DNA of 14,941 nucleotides from Moraxella bovis (GTDB lineage: Bacteria > Pseudomonadota > Gammaproteobacteria > Pseudomonadales > Moraxellaceae): contig NZ_MUXV01000026.1 of the NCBI RefSeq assembly GCF_002014975.1, positions 1-14,941 of the forward strand. Direction: 5' to 3'. Position 1 is the first letter of the stretch. Each line of letters begins with the position of its first letter. Below the pieces are notes generated by a model that had not been told where the DNA came from, searched no databases, and was given only the letters and a program-made list of their open reading frames with translations. This document shows positions 7,558 to 14,461 of this stretch, piece after piece. Both the position numbers and the translations under genes were made by a program.

Positions 7558-8715
7558 TCATAGCCCCATGCTGACACTTTCGACCGTGCCGTCTGAGGTG
7601 GCGACCACCACTTTTTCGCCCTGTGTTAGTCCTGATAGCACTTCGGTAGAGAGCTTGTCGTTGATGCCTGTTTTGATGGTGCGAGTCTCGATGGTGGGGG
7701 TGGAGCTGTGTTCATCATCAATGACTTGTATCTCAAAGGTGTCATCAGAGAGCTGTTTGCCAAGTGCGGTCATGGGAATGGTGAGTACTTGCTCTTTTTT
7801 GTCAATGGTGACAGTAACGTTTGCGGTCATGCCGATAAAGAGTTCATGGTCGGGGTTTGGGACACTGAGCAGTCCATAATAATACACCGCCCCTGATTGA
7901 GCAGTGGTATCAGTGGGGAATAATTCTAAATCTTGGAGCTTGGCCTCAAACTGTCGATTTGGTAAGCCCAAAATAGTAAAGTGGGCATTCATGCCTGTTT
8001 TTAGCTTGGGAATGTCCGCTTCGGAGAATTTGGCTTTGATTTGCACCGTATCAATCTGAGCCAGCCTGATGATGGTTGGCGATGACTGCATGGCGTTGAT
8101 GTTTTGACCCTCTTTGGTAACGACCGCTACCACCACACCATCCATGGGGGCGGTAATGCGAGTATATGCCAGATTGGTTTTGGCGGTGGCGATTTTGAGT
8201 TTGGCTTGCTCAAGCTGAGCCATGCTTGCACTTAGCTCTTTTTGGGCGGTGGATAGTGCAGTTTTTGCTTTTGTGTAGTCTATTTTTGCTACCACGCCTG
8301 CTTGATAGCCTTGCTTTTGTTGGTTAAATTCATGCTCGATTTGAGCAAGCTGGATTTTTTTGATGTCGTGCTGAGCAAGCAAGGATTTGTAGCTTGCCTC
8401 ATCATCTTTTAGGGCATTTTTTTGCTGAGTGGCATCGATATCGGCGATGGGTTCGCCTTTTTTGACCCGTTGTCCTAGCTTAACGTGCAGTCTGTCCACA
8501 CGCCCCGTTGCCTGAGCCCCCACGTCAATCAGCTCCTCAGCATAGACTTGACCGCCTGCGATGACAGTACTCTCGATGTTGGCAAACCCAGCGGTGTGCG
8601 TGAGGTATTGCTGTTTTGGCGGTTGTTTTTGATAAAAAAAGAAAGTAGCACACGCCACGCCAATCATCAAAATGATGATAAAAATCAAGGGTTTTTTGAA
8701 TTTTTTGTTTGTCAT
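7558..8715 (-). CDS. macA: MacA, periplasmic adaptor of the MacAB pump
   Basis: MacA is the membrane-fusion protein that joins MacB to the outer-membrane channel and stimulates its ATPase. The 385-residue product has a short basic start and one membrane anchor (about residues 7-27). The two lipoyl half-motifs are VGAQATGRVDRLHVKLGQRVKKG and TRITAPMDGVVVAVVTKEGQ. A coiled-coil hairpin lies between them (about 95-175), and the beta-barrel and membrane-proximal domains follow. I chose ATG at 8715. A longer frame begins with TTG at 8754, but it would place the likely -10 box inside the coding region. The ribosome-binding site at 8715 is weak. This is the first gene of macA-macB-OMF. macA and macB are separated by a single base, which implies coupled translation. 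Confidence 0.93.
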   Translation of the reverse strand: MTNKKFKKPLIFIIILMIGVACATFFFYQKQPPKQQYLTHTAGFANIESTVIAGGQVYAEELIDVGAQATGRVDRLHVKLGQRVKKGEPIADIDATQQKNALKDDEASYKSLLAQHDIKKIQLAQIEHEFNQQKQGYQAGVVAKIDYTKAKTALSTAQKELSASMAQLEQAKLKIATAKTNLAYTRITAPMDGVVVAVVTKEGQNINAMQSSPTIIRLAQIDTVQIKAKFSEADIPKLKTGMNAHFTILGLPNRQFEAKLQDLELFPTDTTAQSGAVYYYGLLSVPNPDHELFIGMTANVTVTIDKKEQVLTIPMTALGKQLSDDTFEIQVIDDEHSSTPTIETRTIKTGINDKLSTEVLSGLTQGEKVVVATSDGTVESVSMGL

Positions 8716-8733
8716 AATGTATGATGTTAAATG

Positions 8734-8748
8734 AATAGCATTGCTATT
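8734..8748. promoter_or_regulatory. Perfect dyad, candidate operator of the macAB-OMF operon
   Basis: AATAGCA-T-TGCTATT is a perfect 7+7 dyad with a one-base centre. It overlaps the likely -10 box TATAAT (minus strand, 8751-8746) and covers the expected transcription start near 8739. That is the classic position for a repressor that blocks RNA polymerase. No regulator gene is adjacent, so any cognate protein would be encoded elsewhere. A hairpin in the 5' leader is the alternative reading. Confidence 0.45.
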
Positions 8749-8751
8749 ATA
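8746..8751 (-). promoter_or_regulatory. -10 box of the macAB-OMF operon
   Basis: A perfect TATAAT on the minus strand lies 31 bases before the macA ATG. The hexamer at the right spacing upstream (TTTTAT at 8774-8769) is a poor -35, so the promoter may need an activator or be intrinsically weak. Confidence 0.5.
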
Positions 8752-8891
8752 CAAAAAAATTCACCATAATAAAAGTATGGGATTGTTATGTTTTGACTGT
8801 GAGTAATGGCTTAAAGATAGGTTGAGCTGGGTTTGATTTTTCAAGCAAAAACAGGCGGTGTACTTTACAGGTTGGATGGTTGTAAAAGGTC

Positions 8892-8936
8892 GGGTATTTT
8901 TTACTGTATTTGGTCTAATAAAGCCAAAGAATACCC
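8892..8936 (-). terminator. Possible terminator-like nested hairpin after apt
   Basis: GGGTATT (8892-8898) pairs with AATACCC (8930-8936), and inside it TTTGG (8909-8913) pairs with CCAAA (8924-8928). It lies about 70 bases past the apt stop on the minus strand. The tail is GACCTTTTAC, with only a short T-run, so termination is uncertain. The rest of 8755-9007 holds no credible gene. Confidence 0.3.
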
Positions 8937-9007
8937 AACACAATCAGGAAGTTAGTGGGATTATCTAGTGTGTGCTCTGATTTGAGTATTTTGGTATTAG
9001 ATTGCCG

Positions 9008-9523
9008 TCAGTCCACATCATTCATCACGGCGTAAGTATCCATGCCGATATCGCCGTGCAACTTTGGCAAATCAAGCAGTACCAATGCCCCAAGCACGTT
9101 ATGCCCCGCTTGCTCGCACAGAAGTTTGCTTGCTTTTAACGTTCCGCCAGTGGCAAGCACGTCATCAACCAGTAGCACTTTGGATTTGGGGGCGTCTGCT
9201 TTGATTTCTAGGGTGTCGGTGCCGTATTCTAGGTCGTAGCTTTGGCGATGGACAGGGGGTGGCAGTTTGCCAGCTTTGCGAATGAGCAGGAGCGGTTTGC
9301 CAGTACGTCCTGATAGCAGACTGCCGATGACAAAGCCCCGTGCTTCGGTGGTGGCAAAGCATTCTACTTCATCAATCATGCCATCGGGCAGGGCGTTTAA
9401 AAGCTCGTTAATGAGTTCATCAACATGCCACAGCAGGGGCGTGATGTCATAAAAATCAATGTCCGCTTTGGGAAAATTGGGAACGGTGCGAATGATTTGC
9501 CAAAAAGGATGTGAGTGTTTCAT
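9008..9523 (-). CDS. apt: Adenine phosphoribosyltransferase
   Basis: Apt converts adenine and PRPP to AMP and pyrophosphate in purine salvage in the cytoplasm. The 171-residue product has the usual length and all core motifs: FYDITPLL (24-31), the ARGFVIG segment (61-67), IRKAGKLP (81-88) for base and flexible-loop contacts, YGTDTLEI (100-107), and the PRPP-binding VLLVDDVLATGGT (116-128) with its acidic pair. The text between residues 20 and 135 is colinear with bacterial Apt. It is a single-gene unit, with pilZ upstream on the same strand behind its own terminator. No strong ribosome-binding site precedes the ATG, but no alternative start fits the family better. Confidence 0.96.
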   Translation of the reverse strand: MKHSHPFWQIIRTVPNFPKADIDFYDITPLLWHVDELINELLNALPDGMIDEVECFATTEARGFVIGSLLSGRTGKPLLLIRKAGKLPPPVHRQSYDLEYGTDTLEIKADAPKSKVLLVDDVLATGGTLKASKLLCEQAGHNVLGALVLLDLPKLHGDIGMDTYAVMNDVD

Positions 9524-9623
9524 AAGTTGTCTTTAAAAAGTTGCCTTTAAATTTAAAAATTAATACTTCAATCTCAACTTAAAGTTACAACTTATTGATT
9601 TTTCAATGATTGTTTTTCGGGTT

Positions 9624-9660
9624 GTAGGGGTGAATTGCAATTCGCCCTTGATAAATCAAT
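9624..9660 (+). repeat. REP-like palindrome with conserved tail (copy A)
   Basis: GTAG (9624-9627) is followed by a 20-base palindrome, GGGTGAATTG and CAATTCGCCC (9628-9647), with one mismatched base pair. The tail TTGATAAATCAA (9648-9659) is itself a small dyad. A second copy with the same head, similar palindrome and identical 12-base tail lies inverted at 12541-12577. It sits in the gap between pilZ and apt. Confidence 0.65.
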
Positions 9661-9710
9661 CACTTATACAAGTTGAGAATAGGGTGATTAATACGTCTTA
9701 AAATTGCCAT

Positions 9711-9738
9711 AAAAAAGCACGAATAAAATCCGTGCTTT
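9711..9738 (-). terminator. Intrinsic terminator of pilZ
   Basis: On the minus strand AAAGCACG (9738-9731) and CGTGCTTT (9721-9714) form a perfect 8-bp stem around a 9-base loop. The stem runs into TTTTTT. It starts 50 bases after the pilZ stop codon. This is a textbook Rho-independent terminator. Confidence 0.85.
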
Positions 9739-9787
9739 CCATTATTATAACAAATAACCATGTAATTGGCAAATTTGTCCGCAACAC

Positions 9788-10135
9788 TTACATGGTATAA
9801 GTGGGTTTGGTGGATTCTACTTCACCGGCAAGCAGTCGCTCGATTTCGTTTTTGAGTTTTAGGCTGTTAGGGTCGGTACCAAACTGCATGCCAAAACCAG
9901 CAGGCTTACTGGGCGTGCCTTTTTCATTAAGCCACACGATTTTGCCGTTAAGCGGATAGCGTTCGGTAGAGCCGGGTAGGGTAAATGCCACGAACACGTC
10001 TTCGCCAAGGCTGTGCTTTCTGGCACTCGGCACAAAAATACCACCATGAGTGACAAAAGAGAGATAACTGCTGTATAGGGTTTGGGTGTCAGCGATATTG
10101 CAGGTTAGAATACCGCCACGAACAGGCATTGCCAT
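9788..10135 (-). CDS. pilZ: Type IV pilus assembly protein PilZ
   Basis: The 115-residue product resembles the namesake PilZ of Pseudomonas along its length. Shared features include the start followed by GGILTCNI, a YSSYLSFVTHGGIFVPS segment, LGEDVFVAFTLPGSTERYPLNGKIVWL (about 43-69), GFGMQF (80-85) and the end TKPTYTM. PilZ is a small cytoplasmic beta-barrel needed for type IV pilus assembly, working through the extension ATPase PilB. The canonical c-di-GMP-binding RxxxR motif is not present at the N-terminus, as expected for this class. Moraxella depends on type IV pili for twitching, adhesion and competence, so the gene is probably functional. The ribosome-binding site AGGA, 6 bases before ATG, decides for the first methionine over M3. 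It has its own promoter and terminator. Confidence 0.92.
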   Translation of the reverse strand: MAMPVRGGILTCNIADTQTLYSSYLSFVTHGGIFVPSARKHSLGEDVFVAFTLPGSTERYPLNGKIVWLNEKGTPSKPAGFGMQFGTDPNSLKLKNEIERLLAGEVESTKPTYTM

Positions 10136-10166
10136 AGCTTTTCCTAAAAATCAAAAAATAAAACCA

Positions 10167-10195
10167 ATTTTATCATCAACACCATGATTTGGCAA
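10167..10195 (-). promoter_or_regulatory. Sigma70-type promoter of pilZ
   Basis: On the minus strand TTGCCA (10195-10190) and TAAAAT (10172-10167) are 17 bases apart. That gives 4 of 6 and 5 of 6 matches to consensus with ideal spacing. The start point would be near 10160, about 25 bases before the pilZ ATG. The -35 abuts the bamD terminator. Confidence 0.6.
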
Positions 10196-10199
10196 AACT

Positions 10200-10228
10200 G
10201 ACCGCCAAAAGGTAGATTTTTGGGGGTC
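10200..10228 (-). terminator. Intrinsic terminator of bamD
   Basis: On the minus strand GACC-CCAAAA and TTTTGG-GGTC arms, with one internal mismatch, enclose a 7-base loop. They are followed by AGTTTT. The hairpin begins 14 bases after the bamD stop and separates bamD from pilZ. Confidence 0.6.
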
Positions 10229-10241
10229 AAATGTGATGATG

Positions 10242-11312
10242 TTAGGGGATTTGGTTGGTGTTACCTGCCTCGGCTTCATCGGTAGGCAGACCTAGACCGA
10301 TACGGCGTGTGTTGCGTGTGTCGGCAGGTTTTGGTGTGGCGATGTCGGCACTTTCAGGGCTTGCTTGGGGTAGGGAGAGGGCTTGGGCGGAGGTGATGAT
10401 TTGTGTGCGTGTCGCACCGTCATACTGACCGCCTTGATAGGTGGGGGTGTCTTTGGCACGTCCAAATCTACCAAAACTTATCGATGACAAGGCTTTTTTG
10501 GCAAAAGATTGGCTGTTGCCGATATTGACCTGTCCATTTGCCCCAAGGTATTGGGGGTAGTTGATTTGGAGTAGGGTTTTGTATTGGTTGGCGGTGTCGG
10601 TCAGTCCCAACTGCTCATTGCTGTGTGCTAAGATGGCGATGGCTTCTGGCACACCGTCCGATTGGGGGAAGTACTGAAACACCCACTTGGCACGGTTGGC
10701 GGCGGCGACATAAGCATCACGCTTGACATACCAACGAGCGGCGACCAGTTCATGCTCGGCAAAGTCGTTATAAATCGCTCTCATACGCTGGGCAGCATCA
10801 GGAGCGTAGGCACTGTTTGGGAAGTGCTTGATGAGATTGGAAAAATCCTGGAATGCCAAACGCAGGTAAGATACATCACGTTGGGACTGGTCAAGGTTAA
10901 ATAAGCGGGAGGCTTTGGGAGCCCCGCCCATGTTGGTTACGCCTTGGACGTATAGAGCATAATCAACATGGCGACCGGTTGGATAGGAGCGGATAAATTC
11001 GGCAGTGCTTTTGGTTACCAACTCAAAGTCGTTGGCACGATATTGGGCATAAATCAAATCCAGCAACGCCTGCTCGGCATATTGCCCTGTCGGATAAAAC
11101 GTGCGTAAGCTATTTAACGCACTCATGGCTTCGTTATAACGGTTTTTTTCAAGGGCGGCTTGGGCGGTTTTATAATAGCCTAGCTCGGACTGTTCGGCAC
11201 TTTGTACAACTTCACTGTCTTTTTTGCCAATGCCTTTTAGGGTGGAGCAACCAGAAAGTAGCACGGCAGATGTCATGATGGCGGTTAGGGTAAGTTTGGC
11301 AGTTTTGTTCAT
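10242..11312 (-). CDS. bamD: BamD (ComL), lipoprotein of the outer-membrane barrel assembly machine
   Basis: BamD is the essential TPR lipoprotein that, with BamA, folds beta-barrel proteins into the outer membrane. The 356-residue product has a lipoprotein signal with lipobox LSGC and C22. TPR repeats span about 43-255, including ALNSLRTFYPTGQYAEQALLDLIYAQYRANDF, FIRSYPTGRHVDYALYVQGV and FSNLIKHFPNSAYAPDAAQRM. The E. coli protein is about 245 residues. The extra 100 residues here (about 265-356) are polar and rich in serine, proline, threonine and glycine, and are probably disordered. The gene is divergent from rluD, as in many gammaproteobacteria. A GGA motif 7 bases before ATG supports the start. 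Confidence 0.93.
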   Translation of the reverse strand: MNKTAKLTLTAIMTSAVLLSGCSTLKGIGKKDSEVVQSAEQSELGYYKTAQAALEKNRYNEAMSALNSLRTFYPTGQYAEQALLDLIYAQYRANDFELVTKSTAEFIRSYPTGRHVDYALYVQGVTNMGGAPKASRLFNLDQSQRDVSYLRLAFQDFSNLIKHFPNSAYAPDAAQRMRAIYNDFAEHELVAARWYVKRDAYVAAANRAKWVFQYFPQSDGVPEAIAILAHSNEQLGLTDTANQYKTLLQINYPQYLGANGQVNIGNSQSFAKKALSSISFGRFGRAKDTPTYQGGQYDGATRTQIITSAQALSLPQASPESADIATPKPADTRNTRRIGLGLPTDEAEAGNTNQIP

Positions 11313-11344
11313 TTTTTGTCCAAATTACAATAAAAATTTGAAAT

Positions 11345-11374
11345 AGTTTACCACAAAATTTTAAGAATGAACAA
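11345..11374 (-). promoter_or_regulatory. Candidate bamD promoter
   Basis: On the minus strand TTGTTC (11374-11369) and TAAACT (11350-11345) are 18 bases apart, with 4 and 4 of 6 matches to consensus. The start point would be near 11338, just ahead of the bamD ribosome-binding site. It is a weak but well-placed candidate in the 138-base divergent gap. Confidence 0.35.
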
Positions 11375-11387
11375 CACCAAAATAAAA

Positions 11388-11417
11388 TCGACGATTTTTA
11401 ACAAAAAATGCTAAAAT
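11388..11417 (+). promoter_or_regulatory. Candidate rluD promoter
   Basis: TCGACG (11388-11393) and TAAAAT (11412-11417) are separated by 18 bases, giving 4 and 5 of 6 matches. The start point would be near 11424, about 27 bases before the rluD ATG. It lies back to back with the bamD promoter candidate. Confidence 0.35.
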
Positions 11418-11450
11418 GGCTTATTTTTTCCAAGTAATTTAAACATAATC

Positions 11451-12500
11451 ATGAGAGAGCATGCTTTTAATCAGGCCGCCAATGACGGTTTATCTGATTT
11501 GCCTAATTTATCCAGTTTAAATGATAATGATGATGAGTTTGCCGAGACAGACTCGCCAAGTCCACTGATAAAAAGCCACACGGTTGGCGAATCCGACATC
11601 GGCACACGCCTAGACAAAATCGCCACCGACGTGTTTGATGGTTTTTCCCGAGTGCAGATACAGGGCTTTATTGATGATGAAAGTCTGCTTGTCAATGACA
11701 CGCCCCAAAAAAGCAAATACCGTGTCAAGCTAGGCGATATTTTGACCCTATCCGCCACGCTTGACAATCACAGCGAAGATTTGCCCGAAAATATCCCCCT
11801 TGACGTGGTCTATGCTGATGATGACGTGATTGTGATAAATAAGCCTGTCGGTTTGGTTGTCCACCCTGGGGCGGGCAATCGCACAGGCACGCTGGTCAAT
11901 GCCCTATTGTATCATTATCCTGATAACGCCCACCTGCCACGGGCAGGACTGGTTCACCGCATTGATAAGGATACATCAGGGCTACTTATTGTCGCACGCA
12001 CCAAAACCGCCCAGCTTGATTTGACCGAGCAACTAAAAGACAAATCGGTTTATCGGGAGTATCAATGTATCGCCACAGGTGTGCCAAGCGACATTTTACG
12101 CCATGCCACGATAGATGTACCGATAGGGCGACATCGCATTCATCGCACCAAAATGACGGTAACGGACGGCGGTAAACCTGCCACCACGCACATCCTATCC
12201 GCCACGCCACTGGGTACGCATTATAGCTTGCTCCATGTTCGCTTGGAGACGGGGCGTACTCACCAAATCCGTGTACATCTGTACCATGTTGGTCATGCCT
12301 TGCTTGGCGATAAGGTTTATGGCGGATTGCCAAAATCGGGTCTTGCCCCCACCACTCGCCAAGCGGTGATAGATTTCCCCCGTCAAGCCCTGCACGCCCA
12401 CAAGCTCGGTTTTATCCACCCGACCACAGGCAAGGCGTTGGTGTTTAGTCGTGATATGCCGTCTGATATGGTTAAGATGATTGGGATTTTGCAAGAATAG
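11451..12500 (+). CDS. rluD: 23S rRNA pseudouridine synthase RluD
   Basis: RluD converts uridines 1911, 1915 and 1917 in helix 69 of 23S rRNA to pseudouridine. The 349-residue product has an acidic N-terminal extension (about 1-42), an S4 RNA-binding domain (about 49-107) and the RluA-family catalytic domain. Key motifs are INKPVGLVVHPGAG (129-142), HRIDKDTSGLLIVA (169-182) with catalytic Asp172, and the LETGRTHQIRVHL segment near the end. A conserved terminal region (RQALHAHKLGFIHP) completes the fold. E. coli RluD is 326 residues; the difference is mostly the acidic extension. The bamD-divergent, pgeF-downstream position matches rluD in E. coli and is the main reason to choose RluD over RluC or RluA. 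The start at 11451 lacks a strong ribosome-binding site. Confidence 0.93.
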   Translation: MREHAFNQAANDGLSDLPNLSSLNDNDDEFAETDSPSPLIKSHTVGESDIGTRLDKIATDVFDGFSRVQIQGFIDDESLLVNDTPQKSKYRVKLGDILTLSATLDNHSEDLPENIPLDVVYADDDVIVINKPVGLVVHPGAGNRTGTLVNALLYHYPDNAHLPRAGLVHRIDKDTSGLLIVARTKTAQLDLTEQLKDKSVYREYQCIATGVPSDILRHATIDVPIGRHRIHRTKMTVTDGGKPATTHILSATPLGTHYSLLHVRLETGRTHQIRVHLYHVGHALLGDKVYGGLPKSGLAPTTRQAVIDFPRQALHAHKLGFIHPTTGKALVFSRDMPSDMVKMIGILQE

Positions 12501-12540
12501 TTTTATAAAACAAAACGCCATTTTCAACGTTATATAATTG

Positions 12541-12577
12541 GTTGATTTATCAAGGGTAAATGGCAATTTGCCCCTAC
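12541..12577 (-). repeat. REP-like palindrome with conserved tail (copy B)
   Basis: On the minus strand GTAG (12577-12574) is followed by a 20-base palindrome (12573-12554, GGGCAAATTG and CCATTTACCC, imperfect). The tail TTGATAAATCAA follows (12553-12542), identical to copy A at 9648-9659. It lies between rluD and pgeF, so it sits in the mRNA of any readthrough transcript. Confidence 0.65.
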
Positions 12578-12618
12578 CAATTTATCCAAAATCAAATTTA
12601 AAAATTAACAGGATTATC

Positions 12619-13416
12619 ATGTTTGATATATTATACCAAAACGACCATGTACTCATCATTCAAACCCACGCAGGCGAGTTTGACAAATGGGGCGATGATT
12701 TATACGGTTCATTTAACGTGGGGCTACACGTTGGTGATGACAGCGAGCAAGTTTTGGCAAACCGCATGACTTTACTGGATAAGTTAAATAAACTGACAAA
12801 TGATAAAATAAGCCAAATCCACTGGCTAAACCAAATCCACAGCGACATTGTGGCACATGCTGGCTGTGCCATATCCCCCCAAGACGCAGACGCATTTATC
12901 ACCGACAAGGCAGGCGTGGGACTGTCTATCATGACCGCCGACTGCGTGCCGATTGCTCTTTTTAATGATGATTGTGTGGATAATGAGAATAGCCAAATCG
13001 CCTGTATTCATGCAGGTTGGCAAGGGCTAACCAAAGGCATTATTAAAAATACTTATCAAAAGTTTACCAATAAAACCAACATCAAAGCCGTCATCGGGGC
13101 GTGTATCAGCCATGATAATTATGAAATTAACAAAACCCTAGCCCATGACATCATCAGCCAAGTGAGTGATAAAACCTTAGTGGCATTGACAGTTGATGAG
13201 TTATATCAACAGATTATCACGGATAAAGATGATGATAAATGTTTGGTTGATATTGTAAAATTAACCAAATTACAACTGTCCTATTTAAATATTACGGTCA
13301 TAAACGATACCGTTCCGTGTAGTTATGCTAACCCAAAATACTATTCATACCGCCAGCAAACCCACGCCAAAAAGTCCGCCACAGGACGTATGGCGACTGT
13401 GATTGTTAAGTTATGA
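12619..13416 (+). CDS. pgeF: Peptidoglycan editing factor PgeF (YfiH, multicopper polyphenol oxidase/laccase-domain family)
   Basis: The 265-residue product is a YfiH/DUF152-family enzyme. E. coli PgeF keeps incorrectly built muropeptides (L-Ser in place of L-Ala) out of peptidoglycan, and family members also cleave purine nucleosides. Visible motifs are GSFNVGLHVGDD (30-41), WLNQIHSD with H74, MTADCVPIA with C109, and CIHAGWQGL with H131. Those three residues are the zinc ligands of the family. IGACISHDNYEI and the end YANPKYYSYRQ-THAKKSATGRMA are also typical. I chose ATG at 12619, with AGG 8 bases upstream. A longer frame from TTG at 12538 would translate through the REP-like repeat. The stop overlaps the bestrophin start (ATGA). 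Confidence 0.92.
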   Translation: MFDILYQNDHVLIIQTHAGEFDKWGDDLYGSFNVGLHVGDDSEQVLANRMTLLDKLNKLTNDKISQIHWLNQIHSDIVAHAGCAISPQDADAFITDKAGVGLSIMTADCVPIALFNDDCVDNENSQIACIHAGWQGLTKGIIKNTYQKFTNKTNIKAVIGACISHDNYEINKTLAHDIISQVSDKTLVALTVDELYQQIITDKDDDKCLVDIVKLTKLQLSYLNITVINDTVPCSYANPKYYSYRQQTHAKKSATGRMATVIVKL

Positions 13417-14365
13417 TGGTCCGTGATAAACACAACAGCCTAAAACTGCTGTTCATGTGGCATGGCACGATACTGCCCAAAGTGCTACCGATGATCATCC
13501 TGCTTATGGCGGTGTCTATGATAGCGTGGGGCTTGTCGCATTATCAGCTCTACACCGTCAAAAACGTCCCTGCGGTCGGCTTTACGGTGTTTGGCGTGGT
13601 GCTGTCCATTTTTTTTGGGATTTAGGAATAATGCTTGCTATGACAGATGGTGGGAAGGGCGTAAGCTGTGGGGTGCTTTGATTGCCAATACCCGTCATCT
13701 GAGTCGGGACAGTCATTTTTTACATGATGATGACAGGCGAGCGATACTCGTGGATATGCTGATTTTTGTCAATTTATTTAGAGACCGCCTACGTCATCAA
13801 AAACTGCCCGTGGAGAGATTTGCCGATTATCTGGATATTGATGATAAAGATAAAGATGAGTTAAATATGCTCATTCGTCAGCACATCAACGCCCCACAGG
13901 TGGTGTTAGAGCGAATGCAACACCGTCTTATCCATGCTGTCAAATCAGGGCAAATCAGCGACATCATCTATACCAGTATCCAACGCCACATCATCGAAAT
14001 GGGTAACATCCAAGCAGGGTGCGACCGTATCAGTAGTACGCCCTTGCCACTCGTTTATTCGGTGCTACTTCATCGGGCGGTGTTTTGTTTTTGTTGGATG
14101 TTGCCGTTTGGTATTGAGTCGGTACTGGGAATTTGGACGCCGTTTCTGGTGGGACTGCTTGCCTATATGTTTTTGGGGCTTGATGAGCTAAGTAGTCAGC
14201 TAGAAGAGCCGTTTGGCGGTGGCACAAAATGATTTGCCCTTAGATACGATTACACGGCTGATAGAGCGTGAGACCTTGGCACTCATGGGCGTGGCGACGG
14301 ATGATTTGCCACAGGCGATGGGCGATTTAACTTTTTGTGATACGGTCAGATGGGCATTTACTTAG
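13413..14365 (+). pseudogene. Bestrophin-family (UPF0187/YneE-like) ion channel, two frameshifts
   Basis: Three consecutive pieces read as one bestrophin-family membrane protein (PF01062) of about 316 residues. Frame one (13413-13625) gives the N-terminus through VVLSIF. An eight-T run (13609-13616) then shifts the frame; seven Ts would continue as FLGFRNNACYDRWWEGRKLWG, the strongest family signature. Frame two runs to 14232 with CDRISSTPLPLVYSVLLHR and the late helices. A four-A run (14226-14229) shifts again; three As would give EEPFGGGTNDLPLDTITRLIE, the conserved C-terminal segment, and a stop at 14363-14365. Prokaryotic homologues form pentameric cation channels. The ATG overlaps the pgeF stop, implying coupled translation. 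Both lesions are single-base homopolymer changes, so sequencing error or a very recent null allele are both plausible. The called type reflects the sequence as given. Confidence 0.8.
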
Positions 14366-14373
14366 GATAAAAT

Positions 14374-14401
14374 TTGCTTTATTTTAAAAGATCAGTATAA
14401 T
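14374..14401 (+). promoter_or_regulatory. Promoter of the HerA-like gene
   Basis: A perfect -10 box TATAAT lies at 14396-14401, with TTGCTT at 14374-14379 a 16-base spacer upstream. The start point near 14408 leaves a leader of about 54 bases before the ATG at 14462. It begins right after the bestrophin stop, so the HerA-like gene is probably its own unit. Confidence 0.55.
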
Positions 14402-14461
14402 GGCTGTTTGGATAACTCACTAAAATTCATTCATGCTTTTACACCTACCAAAAGGCACATT

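Noticed and set aside
8716..8754. TTG start giving a 13-residue longer MacA
   Set aside because: The extension contains the best -10 box and the dyad, and MacA proteins normally start a few residues before the membrane anchor.
8761..8943. 60-residue open frame on the minus strand between apt and macA
   Set aside because: It overlaps a nested hairpin, shows no family resemblance and no convincing ribosome-binding site.
12538..12618. TTG start giving a 27-residue longer PgeF
   Set aside because: The extension is the translation of a REP-like repeat, and a good ribosome-binding site precedes ATG 12619.
13609..13616. Eight-T run as a classic phase-variation tract
   Set aside because: The tract is short compared with known contingency repeats, and a second unrelated indel in the same gene makes error or decay more likely. 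Kept only as an alternative in the bestrophin finding.
14408..14461. TTG start giving an 18-residue longer HerA-like protein
   Set aside because: It coincides with the expected transcription start. ATG 14462 has a ribosome-binding site and matches the family start.
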